Position numbers and translations under genes: made by a program. The notes beneath the pieces were generated by a model. That model did not search any database and had not been told where the DNA came from. It saw only the letters and a program-made list of their open reading frames with translations. A stretch of 64,000 nt of DNA from positions 806,001 through 870,000 of the forward strand of contig KE546974.1 in assembly GCA_000442125.1 (NCBI GenBank). Reading direction: 5' to 3'. The stretch is from Opeltia flavorubescens. Its lineage: Eukaryota > Ascomycota > Lecanoromycetes > Teloschistales > Teloschistaceae. Below are positions 23,006 to 32,835 of the stretch, one piece after another (position 1 is the first letter of the stretch; each line of letters opens with the position of its first letter).

Positions 23006-24421
23006 TCAATCAAGCTCAAACATTGGCTTCGTACATAAATCTTCCCAGAGCAGAGGCGGAAGCGTGACATTGCCGTCCCAGTCATCAGAACGAAACGATG
23101 ACTGCTGGTTCTCTTCATCATTGCTGTTCAGCAGGCCACTGATACTATGCGGAGCGCAAACGGATGACATTTGTCGCGGCAATGTCGCCGAAAGCCTTCG
23201 ATTCTGCAAACCATCACCGTTGCGTTTATCATCTTCGTTCTCGGGGATCTTTTTCTGGCTACCCTTCGACGTTGGCATCTTAGCAGCACATGAATCTTCA
23301 TTCACGATATTCCGATCATCCTTACTGGAAGCGGGAGCAGGCGCTGGCGCTTCGCCATAGAGCTCAGGGAATCGTTTACGAAACCGATCGCGGATTTGGG
23401 GCCCAGATCTATTACTGAGAGCAAGGGACGGGTCGCTTGCAATGTCCTTCCAAGAAAAGCCGTATTTTTGATATCCTTTCACAAGACTTTCATCTTCCTC
23501 CTCGGACCAATGATGTTTAGGTTTTTTCCTTGGCTGTCGTGGTTCTTCTTTCTGCGCAGGTGGATCAGGTTCGATGTTCCGAAGACCATCAGCGTATCCC
23601 AATAGCTCTTGGTAAGAAACACCTTCGGATGGTTGGACGCGAGTATTGCCCATAAGTGTACGAAATCTAGATGTCAATTAGCCAAATTCTTCGTAGAAAT
23701 CATGTCCTGTAGGATTTTACCGGTCCTTGAGATCTATTGGGTTACGGCCCGCTGAGAATGTATATTCAGGATGATTGAGTATCCTAGTCCATTTCCCAAC
23801 TCCGAATTTATCGACTCCTCTAACCAGGCTATAAGTTTCCTCTTCTGACCATTTTATTCTTTTTCGAACACTTGTTGTCTTGGTAGTACTGCTATCTCTC
23901 GTCTCTTTGCCATCTCTCTGGATCTCAATGGTCTCGCTTGTTGTACGCTCGAGAAGTAGTTCAGCAGATAGTCTATGACCACGATCGGTCACGGTAGCAT
24001 TTGGGGTAATTGGTGGAAACAAAGCAGCACTAGGAGGGGGTTCATGTAGCTGGTTTAGAACAGAGATAGGAAGGAAGGGTGGTAATTTCTCATCATTAGC
24101 TTTGGCCCGCGGTTTCGGCAATTGAACGAATTCTGGGGCTGACTTGACATCGTATTTCTTCTGTCTTTTTCTAGGCGTAGAATGTATAGGCCTTAGCTCA
24201 TTATCTTCTGATTCGCCTATTGGCTTTGCCTCCGCAAGTGCCTTTCCCCGACCAGTCAACTTGGCTGCTTCTTTGTCGATGTTGCTGTTGGTTCGAGCAT
24301 TGGGTTCCAGTGGGGATAGTCTTCGGTCGGTGATGGTAGGGAATGGGAATGGATCCTGCAGAGGTGGAATGCGGAGAGAGCTTGGACAAAGATCGTCGAA
24401 CACATCATCGAATAGTCCCAT
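23006..24421 (-). CDS. Two-Myb telobox protein, candidate telomere-repeat binder (Tay1/Teb1-like)
   Basis: Two exons (24421-23721 and 23666-23006) joined by a 54-nt intron give 453 residues. Myb repeat 1 (about 190-238) ends in PIDLKDRFRT, close to the telobox signature VDLKDKxRN that contacts TTAGGG-type repeats; the intron splits this motif and correct splicing restores it. Myb repeat 2 (about 286-335) reads WSEEEDESLVKGYQKYG and ends in PQIRDRFRK, a weaker telobox. Basic and proline-rich segments precede repeat 1. This two-Myb arrangement resembles Tay1 of Yarrowia and Teb1 of fission yeast, which bind telomere-like DNA and, for Teb1, some promoters. Orthology is inferred, not proven. It faces the second DUF7704 gene across 250 bp. 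See the TAGGGCT motifs in the ribosomal protein promoters of this window. Confidence 0.8.
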
Positions 24422-24671
24422 CGTTGTCTATGTGAAGTAGTAGATCTGTACTGTCTTTGACCCCCACCGCTGTAGCGTACCGATCACGAAGTCTGCAGCC
24501 GGTAGCAACCTCGAGGGCCGGTGCCAGAGGTGATTGAAACGCGTCTAATACCATCTGTGTTGAGGTCGAGGTTGTTATTGTGATCAAATGTCATTCGTGA
24601 GGGAGACGTAGTATTTCTATGGATGATCGCGCGGCCAATTGCCTAAATTCAAACCCACCACTCTGCACTCA

Positions 24672-25196
24672 ATGTCTACCATCCTTCCGCCCCTCCCACG
24701 GCTGGTCTTTACCGTACTAGAGCCTTTAGCCTGGTGGGATATCCTTCAAAGTCTTTTCGCAACAAAAGGCTAATTCAATCCCCTCTGTGACAGCATCGGT
24801 GGCTATCTTGCTTCCCTCGATACCTCATACTTTGCCGCGGGTCAAGTTCCAAGCATTACACCAACACCGCTCACCTCTACAACCCAAATTCTAGCGTTAC
24901 AGCTAGGCAACTGCTATGGGCTGATTGCACTCATCGCTCTCGGTGTTCTGTACTCGACAACAGAGCCTAAAGTCGTGAGGAATTACTTGGTCGCATGTGC
25001 CATTGCTGATGTAGGACATCTATGGGTGACATATCATGTACTTGGATATGCAAATTACGTGAATGTGCAAAGATGGAACAGCTTGGCTTGGGGAAACATT
25101 GGCTTCACGTTCTTCTTGTTTGTCACGAGGGTGGGCTATCTTACAGGATGCTTTGGAAAGAACAAAGTCACTGTGAGCAGGAAAAGAGCGGCATAA
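24672..25196 (+). CDS. DUF7704 family integral membrane protein, copy B
   Basis: Two exons (24672-24733 and 24794-25196) give 154 residues. The 60-nt intron has an unusual GTGGGA donor but a clean GCTAAT branch site and CAG acceptor; without it the frame stops after 34 codons. The spliced N-terminus (VFTVLEPLACIGGYLAS) matches the family's EPL(x)GxY pattern, and the C-terminal blocks ADVGHLW and RWNSLAWGN match copy A at 6302-6757. About four membrane helices are visible, and the tail is basic. The function is unknown. It is transcribed away from the telobox Myb gene from a shared 250-bp region. Confidence 0.78.
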
Positions 25197-25379
25197 CATC
25201 AGTAAAACAAGGTAAAAGGCTGTGAAAGAGAAAAGCACTGGCAAGCTCCAAAAGGTGGACGAAGAACTCCGAGATCGTACACAGCAAGCGGACTCAGTGG
25301 ATAACTCGATAGATTATGTCAATGACGCCAGATCGAACTAATCTGGGCTTCGAGCTCCTGATCACATCGGTACTTCGAT

Positions 25380-26426
25380 CTAATGGCCAGCGATCGCAAA
25401 GGCACGACGGCGATCTCTCTCTTCCGCAATGGTCAATTTCACACCCTTGCCCTTAGGTAGACTATCTCCTGGTCAACTTTGGTGTTACCAATTTTTGAGG
25501 ACTGGACTTACCTTATCCATGGCTTCTCCTTGCCTATCACAAAAACGTTTGTCTCTCGAGTAGCGAATGAATTGTCTATTGCATCCTTGATATGCACAAT
25601 GTTGAATCCTCCGTCGTGGCGTTCTCGGTGAGTTATAACACCAACACGGCCCATGTTACGACCGCCCGTAACCATGGCAATGACAGCGGTGTCAAAACCT
25701 ATGAAGTCGGTAATTTTCCCGGTTGCGAGCTCGATCTTGACGGTATCATTGACCTTGATAGCCGGATCTGGATATCGGATCCTATTTGGCAGAGCATGAA
25801 ATCAGCTCTCCTCCGAGGTAATCCTACCAAAACTTGGTCCAACGGCTGAATCAATGCGACAAACTTACGTTCGTGCATCATGCGTAACCAAGAATGGGAT
25901 CCCTCCTTTGCCCAATTGTACCCGCTTCACTTTGCCCAGCTTGTACTCGGCCTCTTCAGCAGTGATTCGATGGACCGTAAAACGACCCTTAGTGTCATAG
26001 ACGAGTCGGAAATTCTCCCCGGTTTTCTCAATCGTAATGACGTCCATGAAGCCGGCTGGAAATGTAGCATCGGTTCGAACCTTTCCGTCGACCTTGATAA
26101 GGCGCTGCATGACAATTGCCTTGGTTTCTCGGGAATTGAGGGCATATTTTAGTCTAAGAGAACCAGGATGTTAGCTAGCAGAAGTCATAGGGATGCAGCA
26201 CCCATATGAAAAGACGCGTATTACCTATTTCGAATGAATACGATGAGTGGCATGCAGTCACGGAGTTTGTGAGGACCAGGAGAAGGGCGGGGAGCATATG
26301 CGCCGGAGAGCTTGTCGAGGAGCCAATGTGATGGCGCACTGAGGCGCTTTTGGTGCTTTTTCCTGCAAGTGTTCAGCTTGGTTATATCTTGAGTGCACAA
26401 CGGATTCCATACGGTCCTCGACCCAT
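25380..26426 (-). CDS. RPS4: 40S ribosomal protein S4 (eS4)
   Basis: Five exons (26426-26413, 26362-26225, 26153-25869, 25781-25512, 25461-25380) give 262 residues, the usual eS4 length. The first exon encodes only MGRGP. Family hallmarks include [55 protein letters not shown], the S4 and KOW regions with [12 protein letters not shown], and the end AFAIAGH. All five junctions keep the frame and restore the conserved sequence. eS4 is part of the small ribosomal subunit and binds 18S rRNA. The promoter carries a dense cluster of CCCTA motifs (26522-26587). Minor point: the last exon follows a 50-nt intron. Confidence 0.97.
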
Positions 26427-26945
26427 TTTCGCGGATGACTTGGAGCAATTCCGATCAAGTAAGATGAACGATATGCGATTGAAAGTTCGAGGTGCCTCGC
26501 TAAAGTCGACTAAGGGTAGTGCCCTAGGAATGGCAGCCCTAAGTTGATCAGCCCTATGAATAGCCCCTATGGCCGAGGCGGACCCTAGCAAAGAAGTGAA
26601 TATAGGGGGGGGGCGCTTTGGCACGCGAATACTATTGGAAATGCAGTGCAATCAATTCGTAGTAATCTTCGATTCCCTCACAATTCTTAGATTATACATT
26701 GGTCATAATATCAGAAGCGCCCTGCTAGCCGCGTGAGCAGCTTTTTGTGTAGAGTTTGGTAAATTTGGCCGGAGATCGAGGCATCGCATTTGCCTTAATT
26801 CATTTTTTTTGCTACCTAGGCTTATTTGTTCCAACCTCAGGGTCGCTGGCTCGACTGGTGCATAGTCCAATATTCTCTTACATACCAAGTGCCTCATTTA
26901 ACATGCACATTTCCCTCTCGTGCTCAAGCATCCTCGCTGATAAAT
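26427..26945. other. Intergenic, 0.5 kb; RPS4 promoter
   Basis: Lies between the RPS4 start and the stop of HOM2, both on the minus strand. It contains the CCCTA cluster listed separately, a run of nine Gs near 26605, and an AT-rich distal part. No gene was seen. Confidence 0.55.
26522..26587. promoter_or_regulatory. Cluster of five telomere-like CCCTA/TAGGG sites upstream of RPS4
   Basis: Within 66 bp the plus strand carries CCCTA at 26522, 26537, 26552, 26565 and 26583; on the RPS4 coding strand these read TAGGG. They lie about 95-160 bp upstream of the RPS4 ATG. The 10-mer TAGGGCTGAT (26547-26556, minus strand) recurs exactly at 49259-49268 upstream of RPL37. TAGGG-type sites in fungal ribosomal protein promoters are known targets of telobox factors such as Tbf1. 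Confidence 0.7.
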
Positions 26946-28192
26946 CTATGCGTAGCCTTTAAGCACGGCTGCTTCGGCATTCAGAATGGAAGATCCGGCA
27001 GCCCCGATCACAGCTGATTGATTATGTTAGTGCTACCGTAATGAAGATCGCATGGACAACTCACTGTTATGGCTCAGAGCAACGAACTTGATGTCGAATA
27101 TGCCACTTTCATCCTCCCTAACTCTTCCTACTGATACGGAATATCCTCTTTGCAATTCCCTATCGAGTCGAGGTTGAGGTCGGTCTTCTTCGTCAAAGAC
27201 ACTGATAGCGTTTTCGGGCGCCGAAGGACAACCTATCGTTTGAGCCTCCGAGACATACTCCTTCATAGCCTGCTTGACATCTTCGGCAGAGGGTGGAGGA
27301 CGCTTGGCAAACCGCAGTGATACGCATGCGGTATGACCATCTAGGACAGCTACTCGGTTGCAAGCTGCAGAGATCCTGAGACCTGACTGTGTCTCGAACG
27401 CAGTCGCCTCGGCGTTAATAGACCCCAGTATCTTTTGCGATTCAACCTCCATCTTATCCTCTTCGCCGGAAATGTAGGGGACAACATTATCTAGTATGTC
27501 CATGCTGCTCACGCCTGGATAGCCGGCGCCGGAGACTGCTTGCATAGTGACAACGGACACCTGATCTACACCACCGAACTTAGCCTGAATAGCTGCGAAT
27601 GGTATGACTATACCAATCACTGCGCAATTCGAATTGCAGACTAGGAACCCTTTCTGTTGACCGTTCACATTTCGCTGGTGTGGGATGAGATCGAGATGAG
27701 AGAGATTAACCGTAGGAACTACTAGGGGGACGAGAGGATCTCTGCGGTGGTTTTTGGCATTCGAGAATACGGCGAGACTGGCTTCGAGAAATTGAGTCTC
27801 TAGTAAGAATTTGTTACCAACATCCTAAGAGAAGTAGCGGTCTACAAACCGATATCCCCTGCAACGTCGCTGTCTAAGCCTGAGAATATCAGGTCGCAGT
27901 CTTGAAACTCGTCTGGCTTGCATTCTTTCACGACGAGCTCGCCGAGCTCCTTTGACATTGGGATATTCTGCTTCCATCGGACAGCATCTTTGTATTTCTT
28001 ACCCGCTGAGCGAGATGAGGCGCCCACTGCATGTAATTTGAAATGAGGGTGGAGGGCTAGGAGCAGGATAAATCTTTGCCCCACTGAACCTGTGCATCCA
28101 AGTACACCTAGAGTGAATCAGCCATCTTAGACTCCTTGGTAGATGATTGTTGAATGTATACCGCACTTCTTTTGTGGGAATTTCAGGCTCAT
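26946..28192 (-). CDS. HOM2: Aspartate-semialdehyde dehydrogenase
   Basis: Four exons (28192-28162, 28107-27850, 27799-27065, 27013-26946) encode 363 residues, close to the 365 of yeast Hom2. The NADP-binding motif [16 protein letters not shown] spans the first junction. The active-site cysteine is in [10 protein letters not shown], and the conserved block AVSGAGYPG with DNVVPYI follows. The second intron uses a GTTTGT donor. The end [14 protein letters not shown] comes from the short last exon. The enzyme reduces aspartyl phosphate to aspartate semialdehyde on the path to homoserine, threonine, methionine and isoleucine, and is absent from animals. The start lies only 95 bp from the start of the divergent coiled-coil gene. 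Confidence 0.96.
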
Positions 28193-28287
28193 CTTACAAG
28201 ATGAAACTCACGATTTCTAACCTTTTAGTAGGGATTTCGATAACAGCCGAAAATCAAAATAGACATCAAACATTAATTAGAGTCAAA

Positions 28288-31200
28288 ATGAACATCCCAC
28301 CCCCTCTCAATGAATTATTCGCATCGCGAGCAAGTATTGTGATTACGCCGTAAGCGAGGATCGGCAACCCTCAAATCCGAGGATCGAGTCCATGCGCACC
28401 AGGCCAATGTTCAGCGACCAGTAGCGCAGAAAATGGTCAAGAACTCTGTAGCGATGTCTTTAATCACATCTACCATTGTAATGCACGACGACGGGATAAT
28501 GAAACGACGAGCGCGCTTAGTCAATCCAACGTTGCGATGGGCAACCGACCTGCTGAACTGGGAGACGATGGTCAATCTTGGGATTTTCTGCATCACACAT
28601 TGCACCTGGATGCGAAATGGTGACATACATGGCTACTTTGCTGTCTCAGGAGGTGCTTCGTATTTTACGTGCCCCTTACCCATGCAGTCTTCAGGTGAGG
28701 AAATTCCAGCATCATGGTCATAGATTCAACCATAGACCAGTCAGTTTGTTGCAGCGCACTTGCTGATCACATTTGAAAAATCGAAAGAACATCAAAGGTA
28801 TTCTCAAGCAAATCGATCGCTCATCATTGATCGAGTGGGCGCGCAGTAATGCATGTCGATTACATGCTTTAGTACCAGTGGTGCTTGAAGCTCTCGAGAG
28901 TGAGAGCTGTGCACTGGATGTGCTTGAAGCTTTGAGTGCGTCGTCTCCCTTAAGTGATCACAAAGATAGTCGCTGAAAGAGATCGCCCAGCTTGGAGTGT
29001 CATATTCAGAAAGGATGTGCTTGCCTCAGAGCCGTTGCTTCTGGAGACCTTACTGCAAAAGACTCTGGAGTCGAAGTCTGGGTTCCAGAAGGTTTGTCCA
29101 AAATTTCTCCTGGGTTTTCTCGATTTGACAGCGTTAGTATTCAGCGACATGTGTAAATCTGCTTTCTTCGCCCTTGTCGGTAGCAATACCTGCCAGCACA
29201 TCGTATTTCCTAACGAAACTCCTGGATGACTCCTTGGAAATGCCATGCGCCGATACGATCAAACCCATCTACAGTGTTCTTTCGGGCGTTGGTGCTCTTC
29301 TTCTCGACGCATTGCCACCAGGTCTCGTGGCACGTCTGCAAGAACAGTTCAAGAAGATGTTGCAAATCGTGGACCTTGAAGATCATGTCTCGAACCTGTA
29401 CTGCTTGGCTGTGCTTGCTATCATGAGCTCCTCGCCACGATCAGCGACATCAACCACGGAGCATGATTCATCTGCACCTCTCGGAGGCGAGTTATCAAGC
29501 ACCGTCACACAGCCCGAGAACTACTTCGTAGCAAGGCAATATTTCACGTCGAAGCGAGCTGCCAAAACTTTGGACCTCGTAGTACTCAAATTCATATTTG
29601 CGTGTTCAAAAAGCTGCGCTCTCAGTCCAGTAGAGGTACTCGAGAGTTTGCGGTTATCCAACGTTATCATCGAAGCAGTCAGTATGAAGGACCGGCAGCA
29701 ATGGATGATGCAGGATCGGGGCAGGTTTCGGAAGCTCGTCGAAAAAGTCGTACTGTATGAGCAACAGTCCGACATTATCTTCGCGGTGAGATTGGGAGCC
29801 AAGATTCCAGACGCATTACTGACTTCTCGGAAGGCCTTGCATTTTATCGATACCCTGGTTGGAGACGGTCCGCTTCCGCAAGAATTGACGTCTGCATATC
29901 AGGCTGCACTTCGCATGTCTTCTTTAAACCTTCCTCGAATCGTTGGTGAGAAAATACTGGTAAGATCGAAGTTACGGATTTTCACTGCCAAACTAAGAAT
30001 GGGTTAGCTTTCGCTTGACGAGTCTTCAATCCAGGACCAGTTGCTCTGGATACTTCACGAGGCAACCCATGATGAGCTCAGTAGTATTTGTACAGCCAAA
30101 ATGCACACAGCGCTTGCGCTAGTCGAAACCTTCAGCTCCTCCGTTGAGCATTCAGCACCACTAAGGCAGAAGCTTTTGTATCTACTTTCTACCAATGTTC
30201 TCGGTAAACCGCTAGACTTATTCCTCAGCTTGAATCCGCAAGTCCAGCCAACAAAGGCAAGTTATGATGATGATGTCAATACCTGCCGCTGTTGTTACGA
30301 TGCACACCTGATAGCATTACGACGGAAGATCTGTATTCTATTTTTGAATACGGCACTGCTCTCCCAGTCTGATAGCTTAAGTCTCGATGCTTCCCTTGGA
30401 TCAGCGCTGCTTCACAAAGTGATTAGCTTTGACAGGAAATCCAGTTGTGAGAGATACGAGGAAGACAGCATTTACCCAAAACGTACAAGAGTTGCACTAT
30501 TCGAGGCAAGTAGCACTCCTAACGTAGGTACGGGTGAGGAGCAATGGAGAGAACGTATAAAGCACGATCTTGCCCAGACAGCAGAACATCAGTATCAAAC
30601 TATCGTCCGGACCATGGGAGAAGCCTGTAAAGATCTAGAGCGTCGCTGTACTGAAATCGAACGTCCACTGCGCGAAGAGCAAGCCAAGTCGAAGAAATTG
30701 CAAGATCAATTGGGTGAATCGAGGTTACGAATTGCAGAGCTTGAGTCACACAACCATGGGCAGTCCTTGTACCTAGAGGGTCTCGACCACGAAAAATCCG
30801 AGCTTGCAGATTCTGTAAGACACCTGAAGAATGAACGGGAAGACCTTGTGGGCCAGGTGGAAGGGCTACGCCAAGGCATACAGGAAGCCACCCAGAGAAT
30901 GGAGGAGATTGTGGGGAACAGCACAAAGAGAATCAAGGAGCTGGAGTTAGTTCATGCTGCAACAATCGCAGAGAAGGAGGAGGAAATGGATGCAGAACGG
31001 CACTCTATGCAAGAATTGGAAACTAAAATGCAGAATGTAGAGTCAGATGCTGCTAGGATGCGTGAAAGAATATTTCTGAATAGCGAGGAAGTCGCGCGGT
31101 TGGAAACAACCGTATGCGAACAAAAGACAGCGCTTGATCAAGCAAACGCTATCATTTGTGAGAAGCGAGCCCAGTATGATGAGCAGATGGAATTGTTCAA

Positions 31201-32266
31201 TGGCTTGAGAGCGGAGAGGAGCAACTTACAAGACCAGGTACGATACCTTTGTTATCTGACGTGTATCTTCTTAACACCTCATAGCTACAAGAGTTATCGA
31301 GCACCTGCCAAGTTTTGAGAGAAGAGTTAGAGGCCAAAGGTGTCACCATCCAGGATCAATCTAGAGATTTAAGCAAAGCACGCTCCGAATACAAAGCTGA
31401 ATTATCTGAACAAGCCAACAATGTAGGTCCTACCTAATAGTCGATGATGTAATCAATACCTAGAGATAACTAACACATCGATGTCCACACAGGCTGCTCA
31501 GCTTCAGCGAGCAAGTGAGAAAAAGGTCGAGGGGCTTCAGAGTCTACTGGACCAACAAACAGAGGAGGCTGTGCAAGTTGCGGAGGAAAACAAGGCCCAG
31601 GTCAGGCAATTGGAAATGAGAGTAAGTTGCGGACAACGAGAGCAGTAGCGAAGGCACCTACTGATATGAATGCTCGTTTAGCTCGTTGAGTTACAGAAGG
31701 AGATTGACAACCGAGAAAACGAGCTTGAAGAAGCTCAAGGGCTGACCAACCAAGTCATGGCTTTCTGGAATAAGCAACGTCGGCGGAATACGACAATCGA
31801 AGGATCCCTCGCTGCGCCAGAAGACATTCAGGGAAACAAGACTACTACAAATCATCTNCCAGCCAGTCCTTCTCCGGCCCGAGAAACACCTCCAGAAGCT
31901 AAACGGACGAAGACACGCCAGCGTTCTAGCTCACGCAGACACACTGCAGACAAGGCCCGGTTGTTGATGGGGTCAGGCACACCAAGGTCGCGCAAAGGCT
32001 CGACGTTGGGTCGTCAACCACTTCAAGACCTCGATATCGCAACGCAGGAGAGATCCAACATAACCCTAGTGGGCAAAACGCTTCATACCAAAACACAAAA
32101 GATGCCTTTTCATAAGGATATGAACAACGAAAACGCCGGTCCAGAACTAGCAGGAGGCTCTTTCTGCGACAGTGACTTTTTTGCAAGCAGTGACCAAAAC
32201 TTGATAGCTGACATTCACGCCAAGGAGCCGCAAGGAGTATGCGATGATACCACGATGGAGTTCTGA
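28288..32266 (+). CDS. Large unrecognised coiled-coil protein; one exon junction unresolved
   Basis: About ten exons: 28288-28349, 28422-about 28619, about 28620-28694, 28788-28899, 28955-29091, 29138-29959, 30008-31237, 31285-31422, 31493-31621 and 31682-32266. From 28620 on, every junction keeps the frame and has good GT/AG signals. Between exons 2 and 3 the frame changes near 28,615-28,650 (from SWDFLHHTLHLDAK to MATLLSQEVLRILRAPYPC) and no plausible intron fits, so this may be a draft-assembly indel or an undetected intron. The first half is helical and HEAT-like, with a CXXC-type RCCYDAH stretch near 30,290. The second half is a long coiled coil, and the tail is basic, Ser/Arg-rich and probably disordered. 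I do not recognise the family. The N at 31858 sits in the tail. A structural or chromosome-associated role would be a guess. Confidence 0.7.
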
Positions 32267-32835
32267 GTGGAGTAGCTAGGTGTAACGAGCTTGGGTGCGC
32301 ATTGGTGAAGTGGCTTGGGAAAGAAAGAAGACAACTGTCAAGGAAGAGATGACGATAATAAAACGCCACTCTCAGGTGTAGGAAAGTTTGTTTGGATCCT
32401 GTATTGATTGTTCTAGTAATGTTCTGTTCTCTCATTAGCCGACGGATGCATCATGGCATCCTGCATATTCCATAGATTATCTTGGAAACTTTTCGTTGTT
32501 TTACCTACCCGTGTTATATCTCTCAGCCTCACCTTACCTTTTTGTCACGAAACTTTGATTGCTACAGCTGTATAGAACCATGTTCGCAAATTGATTTCCA
32601 TTTCAGTATATAGTCGCTCGGTTCATCTCATCTCTCATCCAATGATTGCATTCCAAGATCAATAGATTTCTTTATGAAGAATGGCAGGTGCGATGATGCA
32701 TCACAACCTGTTGAAGGTCAACAGTATTCACCACCATCCAATCAACATACAAAACCCCACTTTCCTTGCTTGCAGACTGCACTACCTCGTAAATTCTCCT
32801 TCCTCTCTCCTAATCAATCTTTCAAGACTAGAACA
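32267..32835. other. Intergenic, 0.57 kb; RdRP promoter
   Basis: Holds the 3' flank of the coiled-coil gene and the RdRP promoter and 5' UTR, with pyrimidine-rich tracts just before the RdRP ATG. No gene or repeat was seen. Confidence 0.5.

Noticed and set aside
26522-26607. Interstitial telomere remnant
   Set aside because: The TAGGG units are spaced irregularly by 13-18 bp and not in tandem, and they sit where a ribosomal protein promoter is expected.
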